The notes under the pieces: generated by a model
Databases searched by the model: none
What the model was told of the DNA's origin: nothing
The model's input: the letters and a program-made list of their open reading frames with translations, nothing else
From: Coriobacteriales bacterium
Lineage (GTDB): Bacteria > Actinomycetota > Coriobacteriia > Coriobacteriales > UBA8131
NCBI GenBank assembly: GCA_031277035.1
Contig: JAISLY010000060.1
Coordinates: 22,446 to 86,445, forward strand
Reading direction: 5' to 3'
Length of the DNA stretch: 64,000 nucleotides
In this document: piece by piece, positions 27,855-36,397 of the stretch
How the letters are laid out: each line of letters opens with the position of its first letter
How positions within the stretch are numbered: the stretch's first letter is position 1
Position numbers and translations under genes: made by a program

Positions 27855-28414
27855 TGCGTCGTCCAATCCGCTGGGCCACCGCCGCCGTTGTTTAACACCC
27901 AGGACGGTTGGACAGGTGCCCGAAGCTCGACAGTCTGCGTAAGATAGCCCTCAGCGTCCGTCTGCCCCGCCAGCCTGGCACCCCAACCGAGAAGCGGCAG
28001 GGGGCGCAACCGGTTGACAATGCGAACACAAACCTCTTCACTTCCCTCTCCACCTTCAAGCGTTATATCCCAGGAACGCACGCCTGTTCCCACATGGAAG
28101 ATGTCCGTAAGCGGAATTGCTGTCAGACGGCGAAGAACATATCCTTCGTATTTATCCGCGCTGAAGCTGCCGACATCGGCTCGGGTCGATAACAGGCGGC
28201 AGGCCTCTGCGGCGGCATTTTCCATAACCAGACGGTTGTAGAGAAGGATTGCCGGCTGACAGAGCACCAGGATGAGAAGCATTGTGACCGGCAACAGCAC
28301 AGCGGCCTCAACGGTTGCCTGACCGCGAGAAGAGCGCACGGCCCGCATGCCTTCAGGCGGGCAGAAGGTCTTCGTCGTCTCAGGCGGGCAGACGGTCTTC
28401 GTCGTCTCGGACAT
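27845..28414 (-). CDS. TadE-like pseudopilin with a duplicated N-terminal motif
   Basis: Prepilin-type motif GQATVEAAVLLPVTMLL and one hydrophobic helix, then about 120 extracytoplasmic residues. Before the motif the frame contains two copies of ETTKT(V/F)CPPE from a 27-base tandem duplication (about 28348-28408), possibly extending the leader. The start is uncertain: ATG 28414 or ATG 28348, neither with a good ribosome-binding site. Confidence 0.7.
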   Translation of the reverse strand: MSETTKTVCPPETTKTFCPPEGMRAVRSSRGQATVEAAVLLPVTMLLILVLCQPAILLYNRLVMENAAAEACRLLSTRADVGSFSADKYEGYVLRRLTAIPLTDIFHVGTGVRSWDITLEGGEGSEEVCVRIVNRLRPLPLLGWGARLAGQTDAEGYLTQTVELRAPVQPSWVLNNGGGGPADWTTQWD

Positions 28415-28433
28415 ACGTAATACTTGTAATCTA

Positions 28434-28640
28434 TTAGTAAAGTAAAACATCGCCAACCGTCCCCCAGATGTTTCCCCCCACTGCGTGCGAGGCGCCATCA
28501 GCCGCACGGCTGACAAACAGTCCATCGCCAAGGCGCCCCGCCAACAGGCCGAGTGTCGCTATTACCACCATCAGGGCAAGACCAATAATCAGGTACTCAA
28601 CCGTGGCCTGCCCCCTGGTATTACCGCATCGCGCACACAC
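28434..28640 (-). CDS. Flp-like small pilin
   Basis: A 68-residue protein started at GTG 28640, with AAGGAGG 5 bases upstream. A short leader ends in RGQATVEYLIIGLALMVVIATLG, a Flp-type Gly|XXXX-Glu-Tyr signal with the hydrophobic stalk, followed by only about 35 residues. Length and signal are typical for a Flp major or minor pilin. Confidence 0.75.
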   Translation of the reverse strand: MCARCGNTRGQATVEYLIIGLALMVVIATLGLLAGRLGDGLFVSRAADGASHAVGGNIWGTVGDVLLY

Positions 28641-28650
28641 TGAATCCTCC

Positions 28651-29340
28651 TTAGCGTTTGGGGGGACTGATACGCACAACACTGATTTGCAGACGATTGT
28701 TTTCATTGCGGCCCTGCCCCAAAGCCTGGGGCACCAGCGAAATGACCTGCGAACTGCCATCCGCGCAGGCTACGGTGCAGCCCCAGGCCTCTCCACTCAG
28801 GTCAAGATAGCCCGCCGTAACAAGTTCAACGCCCGCAGCCTGAAGATTCTGGAGAATTCCGCGCGCAACCTCCTCGCAGCCTCCTTCACTCAGGCCACGC
28901 CATCTCTCGGTCGTCGAAGTTCGCTGATATTCAAGCGCCGTCGTGTCCGGAGGCATCGCCACCGGACAGGGGGTCATGGCAAACGAAGCGCTGCCTGGGA
29001 CGGACGATGTGTCGCCGGCGTCTGCGTCGCGGGAGACGGTACCTCCGACATCTGCGTCGCGAGAGGCACCGACACCATCTTCGGCGGCACCGGCACCATC
29101 TCCGGCGGCACCGGCACCGGAGGCTGTTTTGTCGGAAGCCTCACGGTTGTCCTCCATCCCAGAAAGAGCGCCCTGGGCAAGGCAGATCGATACCACGAGC
29201 GACAGCACACAGGCGCCAAGCGGCAGAAATGGCCGTGGCGCATGGGATGGTGCTGCGCTGCTGTCTGCCGTGCGCCTCTCAGAAACCGTCTCCAGCGATT
29301 CTGCTGGGTGCAAAACGGGTATGTTGCCCCCACGCTTCAC
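28651..29340 (-). CDS. Single-pass membrane protein of the Tad operon, unknown
   Basis: The GTG at 29340 overlaps the flp stop as GTGA. Residues 1-35 are cytoplasmic, LPLGACVLSLVVSICLAQ is a transmembrane segment, then comes a low-complexity Ala/Gly/Asp stretch with repeated GAGAAGDG/SRDAD units and a globular C-terminus (about residues 125-229, four Cys). No family recognised. It lies between two pilin genes. Confidence 0.6.
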   Translation of the reverse strand: MKRGGNIPVLHPAESLETVSERRTADSSAAPSHAPRPFLPLGACVLSLVVSICLAQGALSGMEDNREASDKTASGAGAAGDGAGAAEDGVGASRDADVGGTVSRDADAGDTSSVPGSASFAMTPCPVAMPPDTTALEYQRTSTTERWRGLSEGGCEEVARGILQNLQAAGVELVTAGYLDLSGEAWGCTVACADGSSQVISLVPQALGQGRNENNRLQISVVRISPPKR

Positions 29341-29681
29341 AGTCCGTTGATCCCATCTGATATGTTGCCCCAAAGTTCTTGAAGCTTGCCTCTGAAGGCG
29401 ACGACCGCAATGATCGCGATGACAACCAGCACGCCGACGAGAATTGCGTATTCCGTTGTTCCCTGACCCCGTGCATCCCGCAGACAACGATCTCCTCGCA
29501 TCACCACGGTCTTGAGGCCAGCCTGCCAGCGCTCACACAGCGCCACATACCAGGCATGCGCCTTTGCATATGTGGATAAGCCAGTCCTTACCACCGCCGT
29601 CTCCGCGCACCGTGCGCGTACCTTCGCGCAGTGCTCTTGCAGGCGCATAAGCGTACGATTCCCTGTAAACATCTTTCTCAC
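29337..29681 (-). CDS. flp: Flp pilin with an unusually long leader
   Basis: The C-terminal 45 residues are a textbook Flp pilin: RGQGTTEYAILVGVLVVIAIIAVVA then KLQELWGNISDGINGL. The frame begins 70 residues earlier (GTG 29681 overlapping the tadC stop, or ATG 29672), whereas Flp leaders normally have 10-20 residues. An internal ATG at 29501 would give a normal leader but lacks a clear ribosome-binding site. Processing would need a TadV-type peptidase, which is not in the window. Confidence 0.85.
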   Translation of the reverse strand: MRKMFTGNRTLMRLQEHCAKVRARCAETAVVRTGLSTYAKAHAWYVALCERWQAGLKTVVMRGDRCLRDARGQGTTEYAILVGVLVVIAIIAVVAFRGKLQELWGNISDGINGL

Positions 29682-30508
29682 CCTATCCTTTCCATCAAAT
29701 CCAATACGATTGGGCCCATCACCAATAACAACATCGCCGGCAAAATCAGTGCGCCGGTTGGCAACAGCATCTTTACCGGAGCCTTTGCCACCAGAGCCTC
29801 GCGCTTGGCCCTGTAGTCCTTGCGAGCCTCGCTTGCCAGGTCCCCAAGCAGGCGCGTCATCGGCGCCCCGTACCGTAAACTCCGAAGCACCGTCGCCACG
29901 AAACGTCCAAAGAACGGAGTGGCCACCTGCTGCCCCAACTCCCGCATACCCGCCTCACGGCTTACCAGACCCCGCTGCCATATCTCCAATGGGCCCTTGC
30001 AGAGACGGGCAAGCGGAGTCTCAAAGCGACAGGTATAGAGCTCAAACGCCTGGTCAAAGCCCATGCCCGCACGCATGCCAAGCGCGATTACCTCAAGCAT
30101 CGCAGGCAAATCCCGTTCGTAATTTGCCTGCATACGATTCTCTGCCTGGCGCTGAGAGAGACGTGCCTGAAGGAATCCGAGGAGAGGTATGCGAGCACGG
30201 CCAGTCGAGAACGCGGCTCGCGAGGAGGGCATATCTGCTGTGCCCAGAGCTGCCGTATCGCGGGCTGCCGTATCGCGGGCTGCCGCGTTGAGGGCTGCTG
30301 TGTCCGAAGCAACCGTGCCCGCAGATTGCGTCGTCGTGGAGCCAGCAGAGAGGGGCAGGCGTCCCAGGCCTCCCAGGCCTCCCAGGCGTGCGTGCATCTG
30401 TTGGCGATTGCGGATGCGCATGCGGTGTTTCAGCAGCTCACCACAACACAGGTATACGGCAACAGCTCCGCTGCCAAGCGCTATCGACAGACACACAGAC
30501 AACCACAT
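29678..30508 (-). CDS. tadC: TadC inner-membrane platform protein
   Basis: A type II secretion F-domain protein: YERDLPAMLEVIALGMRAGMGFDQAFELY and ELGQQVATPFFGRFVATVLRSLRYG are diagnostic, with C-terminal helices. Between the first transmembrane helix and the F domain is an in-frame repeat of 15-base units (TAALNAAARDTAARDTAAL). AAAGGAG lies 7 bases before the ATG at 30508. With TadB it forms the platform moved by TadA. Confidence 0.85.
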   Translation of the reverse strand: MWLSVCLSIALGSGAVAVYLCCGELLKHRMRIRNRQQMHARLGGLGGLGRLPLSAGSTTTQSAGTVASDTAALNAAARDTAARDTAALGTADMPSSRAAFSTGRARIPLLGFLQARLSQRQAENRMQANYERDLPAMLEVIALGMRAGMGFDQAFELYTCRFETPLARLCKGPLEIWQRGLVSREAGMRELGQQVATPFFGRFVATVLRSLRYGAPMTRLLGDLASEARKDYRAKREALVAKAPVKMLLPTGALILPAMLLLVMGPIVLDLMERIG

Positions 30509-30536
30509 CAGACTTCTCCTTTCTTCTCCCCTTGCT

Positions 30537-31616
30537 CTATTCCAGGTCGATTCCCAGGATTCGGCGAATGGAAAGTACCCCTGCAAGCTCCATGCCCAAA
30601 GCGACGACAAGAATGGCCAGACCTGCGAAGCTCGAGAAGAAGGCCTGGAGATACCCTTCCATCGCCAGTGAGAGCACAGCGATCAGAACAAGCGGCATAA
30701 GGGCGACAATCCGTGCCGAAAGACGGGCTTGAGCGGTCTGCACGCTCAGCTGGCGACGCAGGTCGCCAGCTGCCAAGACGGCGCTGGCTGCGCTCTCCAG
30801 AAGTTCCTGAAGGCTTCCTCCCGTGCGATGCTGCACCTCCAGGGCGACGATGGCAAAGCGCAGTTCCGCAGCGCTCGTCCGCTGTTCAAGGCTGCCCAGA
30901 GCCTCCTCGATGCTTCGCCCCGCAGCAACATCGCAGACCGCTTGCCACAGTTCTGCGCCCAGAGGGTCAGGCGTCTCAGCCGCTGTCTGTTCCAGCGCCT
31001 GTTGCAGGGAGTACCCGGCTGAGAAGCACAGACCGATGGAGCGCAGGGCCTCGGGTATCTGTTCACGAAGACGGCTTTCCCACTCGCGAAGCGTCCGTTC
31101 GGCGATGTTCGCAGTCAACATGACGAAAAGCACTGCCGCGCAAAGCCCGACGAGGGCAATCCCACTCAAAAGCCAAACGAGGATGAACCCTGCCAATGCG
31201 ATAAGAAGCAGCAGTTCACAGACCTGTTGTGTTCCCGATACGAAACCTCGAATCCGCAGAGCGGAGACCTCCCTCTGCAAAACTCTTGCCACCCGCGCGC
31301 TCCTTATGAGCGCTTGCGCGAGAAGACGAAACGGTCGCACGCCGTTTCTCAACAGGTCGCTGAGCACGATGCCACATCCCGCGGCCACCACACCAATCAT
31401 GCCTTTTGAGCGAGCGCCCAGGTTCCGTACCAAGCTTGCCTGTCGTGTGTCTGCAGCGCCCGCGCTGCCAGGAATACGGGCTCCCTCTTCAAGAAAACGC
31501 GCCCGGGCCTGGGCAATGCGGGCAAACCGTCGCAAGGCAAAAAGCGAGGGTGGGAGAAGGAGCGCTCCGCACGCCCCGGCGGCGGCAATCGAGAGTATCA
31601 ACAGCAGGTGAGACAT
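30537..31616 (-). CDS. tadB: TadB inner-membrane platform protein
   Basis: A second GspF-domain protein (359 residues): EQIPEALRSIGLCFSAGYSLQQALEQ, ALEVQHRTGGSLQELLE, and terminal helices LVLIAVLSLAMEGYLQAFF. The start ATG 31616 has GAAAGG upstream and overlaps the end of tadA. Confidence 0.85.
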   Translation of the reverse strand: MSHLLLILSIAAAGACGALLLPPSLFALRRFARIAQARARFLEEGARIPGSAGAADTRQASLVRNLGARSKGMIGVVAAGCGIVLSDLLRNGVRPFRLLAQALIRSARVARVLQREVSALRIRGFVSGTQQVCELLLLIALAGFILVWLLSGIALVGLCAAVLFVMLTANIAERTLREWESRLREQIPEALRSIGLCFSAGYSLQQALEQTAAETPDPLGAELWQAVCDVAAGRSIEEALGSLEQRTSAAELRFAIVALEVQHRTGGSLQELLESAASAVLAAGDLRRQLSVQTAQARLSARIVALMPLVLIAVLSLAMEGYLQAFFSSFAGLAILVVALGMELAGVLSIRRILGIDLE

Positions 31617-33058
31617 GCTCGCCACCTTTCCAACTCCTTCGCCTCAATCTCATCAATCGCAGGAGGCAGAGCAGCATCTTCCAGCCAGGGCGGCACAGCC
31701 CGCCAGAGATAGGCAGCCTGCCTCACATTCCACGAGACCAACGTCTGCAGCTCGACACCAGAACGACCGTGTCCATGTTGCCCAGCGCCCGCGCCCGCAG
31801 CGGCGCCCGCAGCGGCGTCGCCCGATTGCCCAAAAGCGGCGTCGGATGGCTCGGCTCCAGCATCAGCACCGGCGCCGTCCAAACGTCTGGCGTCAGTGCC
31901 GCCTGAACAAAGGCAGACGCTTGTTACTCTTCGTACGCCGTCGGCAGCCCGGTCTATCTGCACAATCAAATCGAAGGCCGTCGCAATCTGCTGCTCGATG
32001 ACCTCGACAGGCAGATCCATGCCAAAGCGCGCCATCATCACCAGGCGGTTTATGACGTCGCCCGGCGAGTTTGCGTGCAGCGTGGTCATCGAGCCATCGT
32101 GGCCGGTGTTCATCGCCTGGAGCATGTCGAGCGCCTCGGCACCACGACATTCACCGACAACAATGCGATCAGGCCGCATCCTGAGCGCATTTGCGACCAG
32201 GTCGCGGATGCTCACCTCGCCCGTACCCTCCGCATTACGCATCCGGGCCTCAAGTCGCACCACATGAGGATGCGTGAGAAAGCGCAGCTCGGCGGCATCC
32301 TCAATGGTGATGATGCGTTCATTGGAGGGAATTTCAACAGAAAGCGCGTTCAGCAATGTGGTCTTGCCCGCGCCGGTGCCTCCGCTGACGGCGATGCTCC
32401 TGCGACAGATGACCGCCCACCTCAGCAACTGGCTCAACTCAAGGCTCATGGTGCCGCGCCTGACCAGCTCCCTCAGCGTATAGGGCGCGTCGCTGAACTT
32501 CCGTATAGTGAGAACCGGCCCGTCGACAGCAAGTGGCGGAATGACAACATTGATGCGATGCCCCTGGGGTAGACGGGCGCTGACAAGAGGGCTCTGCTCA
32601 TCGACCCGCCGCCCCAGCGGCCCGACGATGCGGTCGATAACCATGCGAAGCTGCTGCTCATCGGCAAAAGTCACCGAACTGGGCGCTATCTTGCCTTCGC
32701 GCTCATAGAAGACCGCGTGAGGGCCGTTGACCATGATTTCGGTCACTGAGGGGTCGATGAGCAGCTCCTCAAGCGGACCGAGGCCCAGCGTGAGGTTCAG
32801 TACCTCCGAGATCAACTCTGCGCGACCGCCTGCCTCCATATGCGCGTATTCCTGACCCTGGGCGATCTGTTCAAGGACGGCACTGACCTCCCGCTGGGCA
32901 CGCTGCCGGTCTTCGGCCAGAAGTGCCGCAATCCGTTTGCTTGGCAGGCGTCGATAGAGCAGGTCGCGCAGGCGGGTGCGCTGTTCGGTGCGCTGCGTTC
33001 CCGCGACAAGCTGCGGCGTATCGCAGCCTGGCTGCTCCAGATACTCAAGAAGGGACAT
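31598..33058 (-). CDS. tadA: TadA/CpaF assembly ATPase
   Basis: A 486-residue hexameric secretion ATPase powering Flp pilus assembly. The N-domain has DPSVTEIMVNGP; Walker A is SGGTGAGKTTLLNAL, with the Asp-box IITIEDAAELRF, Walker B DRIVVGECRGAEALDML and His-box GHDGSMTTLHANSPGD. Near the C-terminus a low-complexity Ala/Gly stretch (GDAAAGAAAGAGAGQHGHG) is inserted after the core. The ATG at 33058 overlaps tadZ. Confidence 0.95.
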   Translation of the reverse strand: MSLLEYLEQPGCDTPQLVAGTQRTEQRTRLRDLLYRRLPSKRIAALLAEDRQRAQREVSAVLEQIAQGQEYAHMEAGGRAELISEVLNLTLGLGPLEELLIDPSVTEIMVNGPHAVFYEREGKIAPSSVTFADEQQLRMVIDRIVGPLGRRVDEQSPLVSARLPQGHRINVVIPPLAVDGPVLTIRKFSDAPYTLRELVRRGTMSLELSQLLRWAVICRRSIAVSGGTGAGKTTLLNALSVEIPSNERIITIEDAAELRFLTHPHVVRLEARMRNAEGTGEVSIRDLVANALRMRPDRIVVGECRGAEALDMLQAMNTGHDGSMTTLHANSPGDVINRLVMMARFGMDLPVEVIEQQIATAFDLIVQIDRAADGVRRVTSVCLCSGGTDARRLDGAGADAGAEPSDAAFGQSGDAAAGAAAGAGAGQHGHGRSGVELQTLVSWNVRQAAYLWRAVPPWLEDAALPPAIDEIEAKELERWRACLTCC

Positions 33059-34472
33059 GGCCAAGCCTTCCCAAGCCGGAGAAAAGCCCGCCCAGACCAG
33101 CAAGGCGCCGCCCAAAACCTCTGGCCTCATCCGTACTGCCATCACCGGCGTTACGCGCGTCGCGTCTGCCGTCGCGTCTGCCGTCGCGTGGCCCGTCGCC
33201 GACCCTGCCCACCGCGCGACCGCCCTCGACGAACAGGCACTCGACGGTCAGCTGCTCGAACAGGGAATCGAGTGAGGCGACAAAGGCGTTTTTGCTGTGC
33301 GCAAGTTCTTTCGGGCAACCGAGGGAAAGCAGTTCGTCTACCAGGGTGCCCCCATCGGCAAGCTCGCAGACGTCCGCCCCTCCCAGGGCCAGAGAGACAT
33401 CCTGAACGCCGAGGGCCGCATAGCGTCCACAACCGTTGAGGGCGTACAGGAAGCGTGCCTGGGGAACCTGCAGGCGGATGCAGAGATCAGCCGCCTGCCT
33501 GCAGGCGTTTACCGAGGTAGAACGCTGGTCCATCAGAAAGACAAGATGGCTGCACCTGCGGGCGAGCACGGCATGGAGATCGCTCCAGAAAGAGCCGGTG
33601 TTGGCGATGACCAGATCGAAGGCAGACGTAAGGCAGTCGAGGAAAGAGGGGATGTCGGCAAGGAGCACCTCGGCCTGCTCCGGCTGCGATGGAGCCTCGA
33701 CGATGAGTAACTCACCGGTATCGACTCCGCCAGCAGAGAGACGACTGAGTTCTCCCAGGGGAATTTTGCGCAGATGTCCCCGCTCCTCTTTTCCCGCCAG
33801 ATAGGCGATGTCCCCAAACTGCAGGTCAAGGTCGATAAGGGCCGTGCGCAGGCCTCGCCTTTGCGCCACCAGGGCAAGCATCAGGGAAACGGCGCTTTTG
33901 CCAACGCCACCACGCCCTGAGAAGATGCCCGCCAACAGTCCTGGTGACGCTGAGAGCGCGGAGCTTTCTCCAGAAACAGGCACGGCAGAGGGGGCGAGAG
34001 GTGCTGCCGGTGCGGCAACCTGGGGGGAGGTCTTTTCCCGGGAGATGTGCGCCGGGGGTTGTGCAGGAGCAGGCTGCGTTGAGGGTTGTGCAGGAGCAGG
34101 CTGCGTTGAGGGTTTTTGCGTTGAGGACGCCGGCAGCGTGGACTGCCGCTCTCCCGGGAGGAATGGCTCGAGGAGTTGTTCTGCCTGTGCGGGGCTTATC
34201 ACCTCCCGAATGCCCGCAGCCCGGGCCCGACCTACAAGAGCATGCGTCGGTGCCGCTTCAGCAAGATACACGTCACGCTCCGGCGCATCGGCACAAAGCG
34301 CGGCCGCAAGGTTTATGGGAGTAATCTCTCCGCCGGTGCAGACAATTACCGGTGTGGAGGAAGGTTCATTTCGCAGAGCCTCGCGACAGGCGGCGCTGGA
34401 GATAAACGTGCGGGCCTCTCGCAGGGTATCGACCTCGGGGTAAAACGCATAGGCCGCCACAAGACTATTCAC
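33045..34472 (-). CDS. tadZ: TadZ/CpaE localisation ATPase
   Basis: A 475-residue MinD/ParA-like ATPase that positions the Tad machine. An N-terminal receiver-like domain (1-120) is linked by a Pro-rich repeat (STQPAPAQP twice) to the ATPase with deviant Walker A SGRGGVGKS and LIDLDLQFGDIAYLAG. The C-terminus has an Arg/Gly/Asp repeat (DGRRDGRRDARNAGDG). The GTG at 34472 overlaps the cpaB stop. Frames extending further upstream are low-complexity shadow and are not included. Confidence 0.85.
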   Translation of the reverse strand: MNSLVAAYAFYPEVDTLREARTFISSAACREALRNEPSSTPVIVCTGGEITPINLAAALCADAPERDVYLAEAAPTHALVGRARAAGIREVISPAQAEQLLEPFLPGERQSTLPASSTQKPSTQPAPAQPSTQPAPAQPPAHISREKTSPQVAAPAAPLAPSAVPVSGESSALSASPGLLAGIFSGRGGVGKSAVSLMLALVAQRRGLRTALIDLDLQFGDIAYLAGKEERGHLRKIPLGELSRLSAGGVDTGELLIVEAPSQPEQAEVLLADIPSFLDCLTSAFDLVIANTGSFWSDLHAVLARRCSHLVFLMDQRSTSVNACRQAADLCIRLQVPQARFLYALNGCGRYAALGVQDVSLALGGADVCELADGGTLVDELLSLGCPKELAHSKNAFVASLDSLFEQLTVECLFVEGGRAVGRVGDGPRDGRRDGRRDARNAGDGSTDEARGFGRRLAGLGGLFSGLGRLGHVPS

Positions 34473-35478
34473 GGTCAATCCCACCCTCGCCACCAGCGAG
34501 GCCAGCGCCCTCGCCACCGACGCCACCCTCGTCGCCGACGCCACCCGCAAGGCCCACACCCGCGCCACCAACGCCACCCGCGCCCGCCGCACCATCAGCC
34601 GCGCCCTCGTTCGCGTCATCCGCGCCTGTGAGACCCGCGCCGCCAACGCCACCAGCGAGACCAGCGCCCGCGCCGCCCTCGAAATCGCCATTGCTGCCAA
34701 CCGTTCCACTATCGGCGTCTTTGAGCTCCTCTTCGGGGTTACCTGGCTCAGGGTCATCACCGGTCTCAAGATCCTCCAGGCCAATCCCAGTACCGGGCAA
34801 GACGAGATACAGGCTTTTGTCGCGTGAGGCGGCAATCAGTTCCTGCACCCGATGCGGCTCGATGGCAAGAGTCACCCAGGCAAGCGCTTTTCGTGTGGCA
34901 ACGTCTCCAAAAAGGCGAGACCCTGACGAGGTCGCCGCCGATGTGCCATCGATTGCTCCGTTGCTGGTCTCAAGTACCAGAACATCCTCAGCAAGCAGCT
35001 CAACTGCCGAGGGGCCGGCGGCATAGACCATGATGATCGAACCGACACGGATAGCGCCGCCCACCGCAAGCACGTCGTCGGTGGGAATGCTGACCGCACA
35101 GAAGCCCGCGGGCACGCTGAGTGCCTCAGCCGAAGCGCTCCCGTCGCCAAGTTTGGCTGCAACCACCGGTTCGTTGCACAGAAGAGGCAGTGCCAGCATC
35201 TGTCCGAAGACCTCCTTCTGCTCGCCCAAGGCACCCTCGGGCAGCAGATCGCTCAGCCAGAGCTGTGAACTCACGTTATCGGCACTCAGCGTCTCTCCTG
35301 CCGCTATGTCGCGCGTTGCCACAAACACCTCAATCTGATCGCCTCCATAAGAGGTAAGTGCCCGTTGCCTCGACTCGGTTGCCTCAGCACGTATTCCAGA
35401 GGCGTAAAGCGCCATCGCCAACGCAGCTACTGCGGCACAAAGCAGGGCCAGTGCCGTCCTCTTTCTCGACCAGCTCAT
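34465..35478 (-). CDS. cpaB: CpaB/RcpC-like SAF-domain protein
   Basis: A 337-residue protein with an N-terminal transmembrane anchor (ALALLCAAVAALAMALY) and a SAF domain (VFVATRDIAAGETLSADNV) followed by a CpaB core (AVSIPTDDVLAVGGAIRVGSIIMVYA). The last 80 residues are Gly/Ala repeats (GGAGAGLAGGVGGAG-like) from a GC-rich minisatellite (about 34480-34680). GGGGGAG 5 bases before the ATG. First gene of the Tad operon. Confidence 0.8.
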   Translation of the reverse strand: MSWSRKRTALALLCAAVAALAMALYASGIRAEATESRQRALTSYGGDQIEVFVATRDIAAGETLSADNVSSQLWLSDLLPEGALGEQKEVFGQMLALPLLCNEPVVAAKLGDGSASAEALSVPAGFCAVSIPTDDVLAVGGAIRVGSIIMVYAAGPSAVELLAEDVLVLETSNGAIDGTSAATSSGSRLFGDVATRKALAWVTLAIEPHRVQELIAASRDKSLYLVLPGTGIGLEDLETGDDPEPGNPEEELKDADSGTVGSNGDFEGGAGAGLAGGVGGAGLTGADDANEGAADGAAGAGGVGGAGVGLAGGVGDEGGVGGEGAGLAGGEGGIDRE

Positions 35479-36000
35479 ACCGCTCCCCCTTCTTCTCTCA
35501 ATTCTTGCCTGTCGTCAGGCGAATGAACGGGCGGAGGGCGAAGTATGAAGCACGGGCCTTTCCCAACTCTGAACATCGTCCAAATCGAATCTGACCGAAA
35601 GCCGATGCGTATCCGAACAGAGCCTGTCAGAAGACCGAATCTGCAGCCTCGAAGCGTGAATGCCCTGGCCAACAGGAAGTCTGGCCAAAGAATCAGTTTT
35701 TTACTTTTATACTAGCTTATTGCCAGCTGGTCTATTTGAGGCGCCGAGCGGTTTTACGGCTCGCCCCTCTTGCCAGGCTTCGTGCTTTCGGCTATATTCG
35801 CGGCGAACCGTATGAGCCGCATCCCTGAACCCCTTGGGGGTACCCGGTGGACTGGGCTGCGGCCTGTGTGGAATGACGCGTGTGGAATGACGCGTGTGGA
35901 ATTGCACACATGGAATGACACGGTATCCCTGAAACCCCTTGGGGGTACCTTTTGCCTGAGGCTCGTTGAGGGGTCCACCCTCAGTTGAGAGGAGCACGAG
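35479..36000. other. Divergent regulatory region between the Tad operon and the molybdoenzyme cluster
   Basis: No gene is seen in this gap. The first 200 bases (cpaB leader) contain several GAATC/CGAATCTG-like short motifs. TTTACT and TATACT-like boxes occur in the T-rich stretch at 35696-35715. The right half holds the repeat structures listed separately. Confidence 0.5.
35821..35949. repeat. Pair of ATCCCTGAA-ACCCCTTGGGGGTACC elements flanking a 4 x 14 bp array
   Basis: Copies at 35821-35844 and 35925-35949 (the second with one extra A) contain ACCCC/GGGGT, a small hairpin. Between them GTGTGGAATGACGC-like 14-base units occupy 35866-35921 in four tandem copies, the last two diverged. The set precedes the ferredoxin gene at 36001 and looks like a regulator-binding array or attenuator. 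Confidence 0.65.
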
Positions 36001-36189
36001 ATGCCACATCCGATTATCAACACCGATGAGTGTTCAGCCTGCGGGATCTGCGTTGACGCCTGCCCACAGGATGTGCTTGACATTGTCCGTGACGCGGCGG
36101 CCGTCGTGAACGAAGACAACTGTATCGGCTGCGGAGACTGCATGGAAGAATGCCCGATGGGCGCAATCGAAGAGATTGAGGAGGACTGA
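36001..36189 (+). CDS. 2[4Fe-4S] ferredoxin
   Basis: A 62-residue bacterial ferredoxin with two CXXCXXCXXXCP motifs (CSACGICVDACP and CIGCGDCMEECP) and an acidic C-terminus. Low-potential cytoplasmic electron carrier. GAGGAG precedes the ATG. It may feed electrons to the molybdenum enzyme 200 bases downstream, but a hairpin lies between. Confidence 0.93.
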   Translation: MPHPIINTDECSACGICVDACPQDVLDIVRDAAAVVNEDNCIGCGDCMEECPMGAIEEIEED

Positions 36190-36202
36190 ACACCTGTGCT
36201 AT

Positions 36203-36219
36203 CGGGGGCTTTGCCCCCG
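36203..36219 (+). terminator. GC hairpin after the ferredoxin gene
   Basis: CGGGGGC-TTT-GCCCCCG is a perfect 7-bp stem with a three-base loop, 14 bases after the ferredoxin stop. No T-run follows, so termination may be partial. The remaining gap to 36397 has TACTAT (36305-36310), a possible -10 box for the next gene. Confidence 0.45.
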
Positions 36220-36397
36220 CAAACCCTCCCCTATTCTCCCTATTCCTCTCCTACCCGAAGTGCTAAATGAGGATTCTTCCGCATTTTCGCCCACTTCTCT
36301 GCGGTACTATGTTCACAGACACAAAAATGCTCTGAGAAAAGCGGCTTGAGTGCCGTGCGCCCTGTTGTGGGCGCGCAATCAGAAGGAGGTCGGGAAC

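Noticed and set aside
35866-35921. CRISPR array
   Set aside because: The 14-base units are adjacent with no spacers, and there are no cas genes in the window; the other tandem arrays fail for the same reason.
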